From positions 1 to 18,159 of the forward strand of contig JACQGT010000489.1 of the NCBI GenBank assembly GCA_016199425.1: DNA of 18,159 nt, read 5' to 3'. Shown here one piece after another: positions 9,401-14,349 of this stretch (position 1 is the first letter of the stretch; each line of letters begins with the position of its first letter). The stretch comes from Chloroflexota bacterium (GTDB lineage: Bacteria; Chloroflexota; Anaerolineae; Caldilineales; Caldilineaceae). The notes under the pieces are model-generated. The model was not told where the DNA came from. It was given only the letters and a program-made list of their open reading frames with translations, and did not search any database. A program made the translations under genes and the position numbers.

Positions 9401-12012
9401 TCAAGGACAGCGCCAATGCGCCGCTTGCCACCTACACCTACGACAGCGCAGGCCGCCTGACGCGCAAAGACCTGGGCAACGCTACCTACACGACATACGC
9501 CTACGACGCAGCCGGTCAGGTGTTGCACCTGATCAACCACGCGCCGGACGGCAGCACAAATAGCCGTTTCGACTACACCTACGACGCGTTGGGCCGCAGA
9601 ACCGCCATGGATACGCTGGACGGGGCGTGGAGCTACGCCTACGACGCCCTGGGCCAACTCGTCCAGGCCACCTTCGACTCCACCGTTCCTGACATCCCGG
9701 ATCAGGCGCTGGAATACGAGTACGACGCCGTGGGCAACCGCATTCGCACGGTGATCAACGGCGCAGAGACCCAATACGTGACCAACCGCATGAACCAGTA
9801 CACCCAGGTGGGCGACGACACCTACGACTACGACCGCGACGGCAACCTGATTGCCAAACACGCGATCAGTGGCACAACCACCTATGCCTATAACGACGAC
9901 AACCGTCTGTTCGGCGTCAACAGCCCCACGGATGCCTGGACCTACACCTACGATCCCCTCGGCAATCGCGTTGCCAGCACCCAGAATGGGCAGCGGACCG
10001 ACTATCTGCTCGATCCCACCGGCCTGGCTAGCGTGATCAGTGAATACACCAGTAGCGGCGATCCGATTGCCCACTACGCCCACGGCCTGGGGCTGATTAG
10101 CCGGGCTGACGCAAGCAACGGTGCTGCCGCCTTTTACGACTTCGATGCCTTGGGTTCCACAGCCGGTCTTACCGGGCAGGCAAACGATTATCTCAACAAA
10201 TATGTCTATGAACCCTTTGGCGACCAGTTGAACACGGTTGAGACTATGGCCAACGCCTTCGAATATGTGGGTGCGTTGGGGGTAATGCGTGAAGCCAGTG
10301 GATTACAATTCATGCGCGCCCGCTACTACGGGGCTATGGAAGGCCGTTTTATCAGTGCTGACCCCATTGGATTTGCAGGCAGAGATATCAACCTGTATCG
10401 CTACGTAAAAAATGATGCGATTTCAAGAATCGATCCGAGTGGGCTGATCGGATTGCACGATTCGCCAATACCAATGCCTAGCTACTACCCGCCGGGGCAT
10501 AAACTTCCTAAGCCGTTGCATCCGTTTGAACAGAAAGTTTCATGTTTTGCCGCTGGTGCAGGATGCGTAGGATTAGGTTTTTTCCCACCGGCCGGGCCTG
10601 GTAATAGCGCCGTTTGTGCGCTTGTTGTAGGGGGAGTCTGTCTTCTGGATCCTGACGAAGTATGTGACTATTCTGGATGTGACGATCCGAACAATAACGA
10701 CGCTGGCAGTGGTCCAAAGTGCAGTGGCCCAGACTGTAACGGTGCGAACGGAGCTGGAGGAGGGAACAGTGCTGGCGGTGGCAGTTCCGGTGGTGGGAGC
10801 GGCGGTGGTACCGGCGGCGGTTCGAACCCGAATCCACCCGCCTGTGATCCAGACAATTCCTCCTGTCCACCGGGCAGTGGGGGAGATTCGGGCAGTGTCG
10901 GTTCAACCGACCCCAACCAGAAGATCGGGCCAGGCGGGTATGGCAGCCAGGGCTATCTGCGCCCGGACAGCCTTTTTGCCTACCGCATTGATTTCGAGAA
11001 TGACCCCAAGGCCAGCGCGCCGGCCCAACGAGTGGATATCGCCGACCAACTGCATCCCAATCTGGACTGGTCCAGCCTGGAATTCACCCAGGCTGGTTTT
11101 GGCGACACGCTGATCGCCGTGCCGTCCGGTTTACAGTATTACCGCACAAGCGTACCCATGACCCTGAATGAGCGTGATTTTGTCGTCGAAATCGAGTTGG
11201 GCTTCTATTCCGAGAGCGGGGAAATCTATGCCAGCTTCCAATCCCTAGACCCCCTCACCTCTCTGCCACCCGATGCGCTGACCGGCTTTCTGCCCCCGGA
11301 GGATGAGACGGGCCGGGGTCAGGGGCAGATCAGCTACACGATTCGTGCCAAGGAAGCTCTGACCACAGGCGTGGAGATTCGCAATGTGGCTGTGATCCGC
11401 TTCGACTTTGGCGAGATCATCGCCACCAATCAGGTCGACGCCCACGACCCCAGCCAGGGCACCGACCCGGCCAAAGAGGCGTTGAACACCATCGACGCCG
11501 GTCCGCCCAGCAGCAGCGTGCAAGCCTTGCCCGCCACCAGCCCCATCACTTTCACGGTCCATTGGGCTGGCGACGACGGGGCCGGCTCCGGCATCGCTTT
11601 CTACGACATCTATGCCGCGGACAACGCCGGGGCCTATCTGCTCTGGCAAGAGGCGATCACAGCCACATCCGCCAGTTTTGTGGGCCTGAATGCGCACACC
11701 TACGGATTCTACAGCGTGGCTACGGACAATGTTGGCTATCGTCAACCGCTGCCGTCTTCTGCCCAGGCTGTAACGCAAGCGCAGGCCCAAGCGCAACCGA
11801 CCGCGACGCCTACGCCGACATCAACGGCAACCGTTACGCCGACGCCTACGCCAACAACGCTGGGGTCCACGCCGACGCCAACGGCAACAAAGTCGCCTAC
11901 ACCGACTGCGACAGCGACGCCGACGCCAACAAAGTCGCCTACACCGACACCTACTCCCACAACCGTACCGTCAGAGGACTATACTATCTATCTACCAACC
12001 ATCACGCGATGA
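3454..12012 (+). CDS. Giant secreted RHS/YD-repeat surface protein with IYLP-type C-terminal tail, 2852 aa
   Basis: The ATG at 3454 is preceded by TTGGAGACAAAA (GGAG 7 bases upstream); an in-frame TTG at 3433 lacks a comparable site. Order of parts by residue: signal peptide 1-28; acidic/Pro-rich linker to ~195; a WIANANGFWDEASNW ... PGPSDDVCI beta-helix-type entry at ~200, with a long duplicated beta-rich region 275-741; three PPC-like beta domains ~887-1208; IPT/TIG-like domain ~1209-1300 (SLTVNGAGFSE); an RHS entry at ~1518 (LVFSRLFPNS); about two dozen YD repeats ~1645-2212; RHS core ending DPSGL at 2327-2331; Cys-rich/Gly-rich segment ~2363-2480; beta domain from STDPNQK (~2484-2663); Fn3-like domain ~2683-2766; PT-rich linker ~2782-2840; tail YTIYLPTITR. 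RHS shells normally encapsulate a C-terminal toxin, but none is recognisable here. The likely role is an anchored or exported surface adhesin or processing-dependent effector (inference). No immunity-like gene follows on this strand. Confidence 0.88.
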   Translation: MRAHIALVHQTIRLLLCVSILLSSHSNHPLPVFSAAEESEEARFLMTSADANTPVGDASIAPGSDNLQDNLLRFGRASRLYTVPLEPLPIESAVQIAHTPRQADEPTPVETPPLPEQPPVEDQPILLFLPVVNFANSAEPETNSSGEEGEAAGNPSPLLLPLIQAGSATQQNETIPDAETGSPNTATDEDATNANCTISWIANANGFWDEASNWSTNSLPGPSDDVCIDAPTTITVTHRSGTSAIHSLHIGAYLVHTGGVLSTTTDIQIDRQMTLDGGEIVSGTVNTAGGARLVVSNSPNNRLVGVTLNSDTELGTDYASVRIANGLTLNGTIRMSGKGSRIEVEGTQTLSGSGTIRFESTPSTRLRRSMAGYSQGVLTIGPGITIRGGDGAIGEKISNQRKMNVVNQGTIIADVPGRAIFIMPNNNSDTFTNTGTLRVDNGILTIDKLQGNLGTMQIANGGELSVKGVFVLDQPLTIPTGFRLTLDGEYTVDQPLALPNGATLSLLGNWRNTKSMTANAATVNLGGTFSLADLGAFQRTGGTVNLVGVLENENTILALDANTGDWRLNGGEIVSGTVSTADGARLVVSNSPNNRLVGVTLNGEMELVADYYPSVRIANGLTLNGTIRMSGKGSQLEVEGTQTLSGSGTIRFESTPTTRLSRSILAYGAGVLTIGPGITIRGGDGAIGEKVSGNKMDVVNQGTIIADVPGQTLYIMPNNNTDTFTNTGTLRIDNGSMEIDKPLRVDGEAGLLVQASGTLVPNAGIGGNTVKSNRMITVGSLRFKRNAAREWRNLEAMGADKGLDIAGFSDNFVIGSLILESDARVQLVDWDDNSPGAGLEAIYVNLLVVPAGSTLEMNGIKVYARAAQIDGTIENGSVELFTDSGPISFGIPVAGSIAVGGEVDEWTFYGQAGRTISILANPGSNGARTAAAPYLDWIEVSLVAPFVGTLASQSNTQSGAPVVLSNIILPGSGTYSIRVRAPSGHSDAIGNYVLTLSGSQASEAILPFNQQVFGRIISLSSVDRWNFAAVAGQQIRFRLINRTSSGLLFRLTAPDGSNLFDNQATDSSLITLPQSGKYVLSAFGSDGQTGDYAIRLEETTQTVITTNQPYTGTFVGAGQAQTFRLNLAQATPLLVTLDADIDQTRTELYLRRGAPPTRSDYDYRHTTPHTTTQQVLSPVAGSGDWYILAYVESAPITDTYTLVAHTAEIFVTEVTPDRASDSTKTSLTVNGAGFSEITEVVLVGATGSVIPASNFTIYSPSRLTADFPEGIPAGIYSLKVIKSGGASSRLPVALTVVAGGEPRFETNLILPPILGRHGLATIYIEYANRGNVPMPAPVLVLNATPDCLFTLDSSRVSQGLWTDTLPDGFSHSIQILASGATPGVLHPGESAKVPVYYAGQQRPWIGVYVNFLLTVSTINDNAQADWEAVKIDARPARVDAATWEPIWANLVASSGPTWGDHIGVLSDNAAYLHRLDVDDVSMDQLFGFELMQANGALHPLKLLDEAYDAALPATGPALVFSRLFPNSITGRNQMGPLGRGWYQIWQSSLETEADGTLFLRGPGGSQRRFQLDERSFGSTKRYFSLPGDYASLIKTPTNSYDLREADGTLRHYRSDGKFDFLEDRNGNRITASYTGDRLTALAHSSGPSLQIAYSGAGLIESVTDSQGRVTRYTYDADKHLTQVQAYDGRTTRYTYSTGNGAAREHALLSIQAPSGVTRYYTYDERGRLDSTYLSGDAQRLTFAFDSAGGVAVTDAAGATARIFYDQNGLPVRVEDPLGHSSQMAYDNTYNLLSLTTAGGINHLYTYDKKGNVRSYIDPLGGTTAFAYSDAYNDLKVVTDARNNATRFGYDHRGNVKASVYQDNSVESLTYDGQGNPLSLTNRRGNTINAAYNGVGQLTSKRYANGDQVSYTYDGRGNLTSTVDATGTTTYTYDSGDRLTRVSYPGGRFLAYTYDGAGRRVAMADQDGFTVRYAYNGAGQLATVKDSANAPLATYTYDSAGRLTRKDLGNATYTTYAYDAAGQVLHLINHAPDGSTNSRFDYTYDALGRRTAMDTLDGAWSYAYDALGQLVQATFDSTVPDIPDQALEYEYDAVGNRIRTVINGAETQYVTNRMNQYTQVGDDTYDYDRDGNLIAKHAISGTTTYAYNDDNRLFGVNSPTDAWTYTYDPLGNRVASTQNGQRTDYLLDPTGLASVISEYTSSGDPIAHYAHGLGLISRADASNGAAAFYDFDALGSTAGLTGQANDYLNKYVYEPFGDQLNTVETMANAFEYVGALGVMREASGLQFMRARYYGAMEGRFISADPIGFAGRDINLYRYVKNDAISRIDPSGLIGLHDSPIPMPSYYPPGHKLPKPLHPFEQKVSCFAAGAGCVGLGFFPPAGPGNSAVCALVVGGVCLLDPDEVCDYSGCDDPNNNDAGSGPKCSGPDCNGANGAGGGNSAGGGSSGGGSGGGTGGGSNPNPPACDPDNSSCPPGSGGDSGSVGSTDPNQKIGPGGYGSQGYLRPDSLFAYRIDFENDPKASAPAQRVDIADQLHPNLDWSSLEFTQAGFGDTLIAVPSGLQYYRTSVPMTLNERDFVVEIELGFYSESGEIYASFQSLDPLTSLPPDALTGFLPPEDETGRGQGQISYTIRAKEALTTGVEIRNVAVIRFDFGEIIATNQVDAHDPSQGTDPAKEALNTIDAGPPSSSVQALPATSPITFTVHWAGDDGAGSGIAFYDIYAADNAGAYLLWQEAITATSASFVGLNAHTYGFYSVATDNVGYRQPLPSSAQAVTQAQAQAQPTATPTPTSTATVTPTPTPTTLGSTPTPTATKSPTPTATATPTPTKSPTPTPTPTTVPSEDYTIYLPTITR
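4276..4797 (+). repeat. Copy 1 of a 174-codon duplicated beta-rich module
   Basis: This codes from LDGGEIVSGTV to LTIDK (residues 275-448). Copy 2 starts 879 bases later. Positions 4478-4535 are identical to 5360-5417 over 58 bases, including third positions. Single-codon indels (near 4410 and 4655) shift the register by 3 and back. Confidence 0.9.
5155..5676 (+). repeat. Copy 2 of the 174-codon duplicated module
   Basis: This codes from LNGGEIVSGTV to MEIDK (residues 568-741). Shared landmarks with copy 1 are VVSNSPNNRLVGVTLN, SVRIANGLTLNGTIRMSGKG, LTIGPGITIRGGDGAIGEK, VVNQGTIIADVPG and IMPNNN.DTFTNTGTLR. Low synonymous divergence implies recent duplication or ongoing gene conversion. Confidence 0.9.
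8400..10090 (+). repeat. YD (RHS) repeat tract
   Basis: Around two dozen YD-type units such as RYTYDADKHL, YTYDGRGNLT, YTYDSAGRLT, YAYDALGQLV and YTYDPLGNRV occur about every 20-21 residues. In known RHS/Tc-toxin structures these strips spiral into a hollow shell. The DNA repeats the hexamer-like element TACACCTACGAC many times, which also creates a long open frame on the opposite strand. Confidence 0.92.
10432..10446 (+). other. RHS-core DPSGL motif, predicted self-cleavage boundary
   Basis: The RHS core (GLQFMRARYYGAMEGRFIS, ADPIGFAG, NLYRYVKNDAIS) ends with DPSGL at residues 2327-2331. In characterised RHS proteins an aspartyl autoprotease in this core cleaves near the second DPxGL, freeing the C-terminal part. 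Here 521 residues follow. Cleavage is inferred from the motif, not shown. Confidence 0.6.
10541..10868 (+). other. Cys-rich and Gly-rich segment after the RHS core
   Basis: Ten cysteines lie between KVSC and NSSCPP, whereas I find only a handful in the other ~2,750 residues. The first half is hydrophobic (SCFAAGAGCVGLGFF, SAVCALVVGGVCLL). The second is acidic, then a flexible Gly/Ser stretch (10741-10824). It may be a disulfide-stabilised plug, a remnant membrane-active tip or a linker. Confidence 0.6.
11797..11973 (+). repeat. Low-complexity Thr-Pro linker (TPTPT type)
   Basis: About 59 codons are almost all Thr, Pro, Ala and Ser, with KSPTPT occurring twice. The DNA element ACAAAGTCGCCTACACCGAC occurs twice. 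Such linkers commonly separate extracellular domains from a wall- or membrane-proximal C-terminus in Chloroflexota proteins. Confidence 0.88.
11980..12009 (+). other. C-terminal IYLP-type tail motif (YTIYLPTITR)
   Basis: The last ten residues after the PT linker are YTIYLPTITR. They match the tails of the minus-strand peptidase (IYLPLLVK) and the mini YD protein (LLPMVRK). I propose a sorting or processing signal; no mechanism is demonstrated by the sequence. Confidence 0.55.
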
Positions 12013-12116
12013 CGTCAGTATTTCAACACGCGGGATACGATGGCACAATAATCGTAGCAGACACGACTATTTGCAGTCGCGCAAGAGCAGATCGTAGATT
12101 TTCATGGGATGCCTCC

Positions 12117-13298
12117 TTATGCAAAGATGTGCAGCGCCGTGCGGTTGCGCTCGATAAAGTCCCAGTCATAGACCACCCCCAGACCCGGCCCATCGGGCAC
12201 GGACACAGTGCCGTCGGCGGCCAGGTCTTCGGGCTGGTCCGAATAGCCGTTGGTATAGACCGGCGGCGCGAGATTGGGCATACCCGGCCCCATCAGCGCC
12301 ATCTCGTAGAAATGGGAGTTGCGCAGCGCGGCCAGCACAGCCCGGTGGGCAGGCCCGCAGGCGTGTAACTGCACATCCAGCCCCAGCGCCTCGCAGAAGG
12401 TGGCAATTTTGAGCGCGCCGGTGATACCCAGATCATACTCCGGGTCGGCGTGGATCAGATCGCAGCCCCCGGCCAGCAGGAAGTTGGCCTTCTGCTCCAC
12501 CCCGCGCACGTGCTCACTGACCAAAATTGGCGTCTGCAACTTCTCGCGCAGACGGCGATGGCCTTCCACGGCCACACCGCTGTCCCGGTAGGGATCCTCG
12601 TACCAGAGATAGCCCGCCTCGTCGCAGGCCCGCCCCACGTAGAGCGCATCCAGCCACGTGCGCAACTGGCAGGCCGGGTCCACCATCAGGTGCATCCCAT
12701 CCCCCACCGCGGCGCGCACACCCAAAACCGTGACTGCCTCCTTTTTTGCGTTGCCGTCGTGCCAGCCGTGGATTTTGAAACCGACAAAACCCGCCTCTTG
12801 GCAGGCCAACGCATACTCGGCGTAGGCTTCGGGATTGTCCAACCCGCCAGCTTCCACTTGGCCGTGATAGGTGCTGGCATAGACGGGCAGCCGCTCCCGG
12901 TAGGCCCCCAGCAGCCGGGCTACGGAGGTGTTGTACTTCTTGCCCGCCAAATCCCAGAGCGCGATGTCCAGCGCGCCGTGGCCCATGTGGTCATAGGCGC
13001 GCACCTCCCGTTTGAGGTCGTCGTAGATGATGGCGCGCTGCTCCGGGTCGCGGCCCAGGAGATTGGGGGCCAGCATCGCGCATTGGCCCAGCGTGGAGGG
13101 CGTGCCCACCCAGTGGGTGACGTACTCGCCCGCCGCGCCGTCGTCGCAGAGGATGCGCACGGCAAAGCGTTCGGCGCTGAAGGTGGAGTTCTCTTTGAAG
13201 ATGACATTGCCCACCCCGGCTGCCGAATGCGCACCCAGACCCAAATTTTGTACCTGAAAACGGAAAGCGTGGATTTCAACCCGGTCAATGCGGCTCAT
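12117..13298 (-). CDS. Enolase-superfamily (mandelate racemase/muconate lactonizing subgroup) enzyme, 393 aa
   Basis: I start at the ATG complementary to 13296-13298, preceded by AGGAGGAACCAAA, an excellent ribosome site; the frame is open a further 36 codons, but those read through an intergenic repeat. The length fits the family. The capping domain covers residues ~1-125 and the (beta/alpha)7 barrel follows. Visible active-site positions: K175-I-H177 at the K-x-K/H position, D207 (MVDP), E234 (WYEDP) and E262 (SEH) as the Mg ligands, D285 (HADPEYDLGITG) and H312 (LHACGPAH) as the Asp-His dyad, and E332 (FYEMAL). Such enzymes abstract a proton alpha to a carboxylate; members here are usually acid-sugar dehydratases, though the substrate cannot be read from sequence. 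All key residues are present, so it is probably active in the cytoplasm. A sulfatase fragment upstream hints at sulfated-polysaccharide catabolism (weak inference). Confidence 0.92.
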   Translation of the reverse strand: MSRIDRVEIHAFRFQVQNLGLGAHSAAGVGNVIFKENSTFSAERFAVRILCDDGAAGEYVTHWVGTPSTLGQCAMLAPNLLGRDPEQRAIIYDDLKREVRAYDHMGHGALDIALWDLAGKKYNTSVARLLGAYRERLPVYASTYHGQVEAGGLDNPEAYAEYALACQEAGFVGFKIHGWHDGNAKKEAVTVLGVRAAVGDGMHLMVDPACQLRTWLDALYVGRACDEAGYLWYEDPYRDSGVAVEGHRRLREKLQTPILVSEHVRGVEQKANFLLAGGCDLIHADPEYDLGITGALKIATFCEALGLDVQLHACGPAHRAVLAALRNSHFYEMALMGPGMPNLAPPVYTNGYSDQPEDLAADGTVSVPDGPGLGVVYDWDFIERNRTALHIFA

Positions 13299-13336
13299 TT
13301 TGGTTCCTCCTGGTTTGAAAAGTTTGAAAAGAAGAA

Positions 13337-13375
13337 CACGGATTGACACGGATGGGGCGGATTCACACGGATTCA
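13337..13375. repeat. CACGGATT tandem array (four ~10-bp units)
   Basis: Units CACGGATTGA (13337-13346), CACGGATGGG (13347-13356), GCGGATTCA (13357-13365) and CACGGATTCA (13366-13375). It sits 39 bases upstream of the enolase-family start. I recognise this wording from intergenic repeats found across several bacterial phyla; its role is unknown. Confidence 0.65.
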
Positions 13376-13390
13376 ATCTGTTGGAATCAG

Positions 13391-13421
13391 CGCAGATCGA
13401 TTTCAATCATGAAAATCTGCG
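13391..13421. terminator. Bulged hairpin in the intergenic repeat
   Basis: CGCAGAT (13391-13397) pairs with ATCTGCG (13415-13421), and the inner TTTCA (13401-13405) pairs with TGAAA (13410-13414) around loop ATCA, leaving CGA as a bulge. It lies 25 bases beyond the end of the minus-strand chimeric remnant and before the enolase-family gene. It may terminate minus-strand transcription or be part of the mobile repeat. Confidence 0.45.
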
Positions 13422-13445
13422 TCCCTCTTGCTCAGTGCTTCCCAG

Positions 13446-13811
13446 TCATGGAATCTGCCGTACCACCGCATAGACCTGGGAGGGATCGATCTGTAGACCG
13501 ACGGCCTGGAAGTGCTGCACCATCCCACCCATCGCGGTGCGGAAACCTTCCGCTGCCTCTCTGCTCTCCCAAATGGTGATGAAGATGCCGCGGCGGGTGG
13601 CGGCGTCCAGCCCGTAGGTGTAGCTGACAAAACCGGGCAGTTGGCGGAGGAAAGGTATCAGACGGTCGTCGTTGAGTTGCAGAAGTTCGTCCGCCTGGGC
13701 CGGATCGTCCCACCGGTTATGAATCTCCCCCGGATCAGCCGCCAGATCGAACAACTGGCCTTCTGTGCTGTCCACAAAATGGACCAGCTTCCACGCCTGG
13801 CTGCGCACCAT
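13446..13811 (-). pseudogene. Chimeric remnant: sulfatase C-terminal tail fused to ABM-like domain, 121 aa
   Basis: Residues 1-38 (MVRSQAWKLVHFVD, EGQLFDLAADPGEIHNRWDD) are the signature C-terminal end of type I sulfatases, where W-K-L and LYDL-x-x-DP-x-E-x-x-N recur. Residues ~39-121 (ADELLQLNDDRLIPFLRQLP, GFVSYTYGLDAATRRGIF, ITIWESREAAEGF, IDPSQVYAVVRQI) look like a dimeric alpha/beta-barrel domain of the antibiotic biosynthesis monooxygenase (ABM) type lacking its first strand. The sulfatase catalytic part (C-x-P-S-R region) is missing: an in-frame stop lies three codons before the Met (13818-13820), and no clear ribosome site is visible. I read this as a deletion fusion of two genes whose frame stayed open by chance or selection. 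It could still be expressed as a small protein. Domain calls are from motif memory. Confidence 0.6.
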
Positions 13812-13831
13812 CGACTTTCACGGCTTCCAGC

Positions 13832-14191
13832 TCATTTCCTGACCATCGGCAGGAGCACCCGGCTACCCACGACAACCGCGCGCGCGGTCAGATTGCCGCC
13901 GGCGTCGTAGGTGTAGGCGATGGCGCGCCCGTTGCCGTAATCGGCGCGCACCAGCCACCCGTTGGCGTCGTAGGTGTAAGTGATTGTCGTGACCGCGACA
14001 GCGGCTTGCTCCATCTGCGTCGCCGGCATTTCGACCGGGGCAGGCTCGTCGAATGCGGTTTTGGCCTGGGCAGCCGGAACGACCGGTCCGCCCTTCGTCT
14101 GGATCTGCGCGCCCGGTGTGGCCGTCGCAGCCAAAAAGGCGCATAGCAGCAGAATCGTCAACGTCTGCAAAGCCAGAGTGATGTTCTTCAT
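13832..14191 (-). CDS. Mini YD-repeat secreted protein with LP-type tail, 119 aa
   Basis: The ATG (complement of 14189-14191) is preceded by GAGGAGATCAACG, a strong ribosome site. Residues 1-25 (MKNITLALQTLTILLLCAFL, then AATATPGA) form a signal peptide. A ~45-residue Ala/Pro-rich linker follows. Then come just two YD units, ITYTYDANGWLVRADYG and IAYTYDAGGNLTAR, and the protein closes VVGSRVLLPMVRK. Full RHS proteins carry dozens of YD strips, so this cannot form a shell alone. The combination of an intact start, signal peptide and tail suggests a purpose-built small protein or a neatly trimmed RHS relic (for example an internal deletion joining the first and last parts of a larger gene). Its stop lies 20 bases before the start of the sulfatase/ABM remnant. 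It is divergent in orientation from the giant RHS gene at 3454-12012. Confidence 0.68.
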   Translation of the reverse strand: MKNITLALQTLTILLLCAFLAATATPGAQIQTKGGPVVPAAQAKTAFDEPAPVEMPATQMEQAAVAVTTITYTYDANGWLVRADYGNGRAIAYTYDAGGNLTARAVVVGSRVLLPMVRK

Positions 14192-14229
14192 CGTTGATCT
14201 CCTCGCGTGTGTGATCAGTAAGTAATCGT

Positions 14230-14349
14230 CTACGATTCCGGGAATCGGCCAGGCGATGACGGGGCTGTGATGGGGCTGATCGTGGCCGTAAATGTGTAAC
14301 GGCTGTCCACATCGTCGGCGGTTGGTCCACTCAGAACCACGCCGCTCAC
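14230..14349 (-). pseudogene. Fossil fragment of an Ig-like (SPITA-type) domain
   Basis: In the frame starting with GTG at 14349, overlapping the stop of the upstream peptidase gene, 39 codons read VSGVVLSGPTADDVDSRYTF, TATISPITAPSSPGRF and end at TAG 14230-14232. S-G-P-T ... Y-T-F-T-A-T-I-S-P-I-T-A matches the start of a beta-sandwich repeat common in large Chloroflexota surface proteins (GPT.G..N..YTFTATVSPITAT). Only the first third is present and it is out of frame with the peptidase. It is probably residue from a recombination event; not independently expressed as far as I can tell. Confidence 0.45.

Noticed and set aside
8095..10083. 662-codon open frame on the minus strand inside the RHS gene
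   Set aside because: It lies exactly antisense to the YD repeats, whose regular TAC/GAC/GGC codons avoid stops in reverse. Its product is a repetitive V-V-G-V-G type sequence with no ribosome site or domain.
12037..12060. Weak inverted repeat TACGAT ... ATCGTA as terminator between the convergent genes
   Set aside because: Only a 6-bp AT-rich stem with a long loop and no T-run; too weak to call. I see no convincing terminator in 12013-12116.
11562..12368. Plus-frame reading NGNRYADAYANN ... ADANGNKVAYTD, resembling Ca-binding or YD repeats
   Set aside because: It is the +1/-1 frame of the Thr-Pro linker codons (ACG/CCG/GCC); the periodicity comes from the linker, and the frame continues into unrelated antisense sequence.
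12450..13346. 298-codon plus-strand frame opposite the enolase-family gene
   Set aside because: Shadow of a gene with all enolase-superfamily active-site residues and a perfect ribosome site.
13299..13406. 36-residue N-terminal extension of the enolase-family protein
   Set aside because: It reads through the CACGGATT repeat. The internal ATG at 13298 has the AGGAGG site, and family members start there.
14261..14278. GGGGCTG-TGAT-GGGGCTG, also an 11-base direct repeat, upstream of the mini YD gene
   Set aside because: The heptamer differs from GGATCG, and the bases are explained by the codons of the Ig-like fossil (ISPITAPSSP). One pair alone is weak evidence for an operator.
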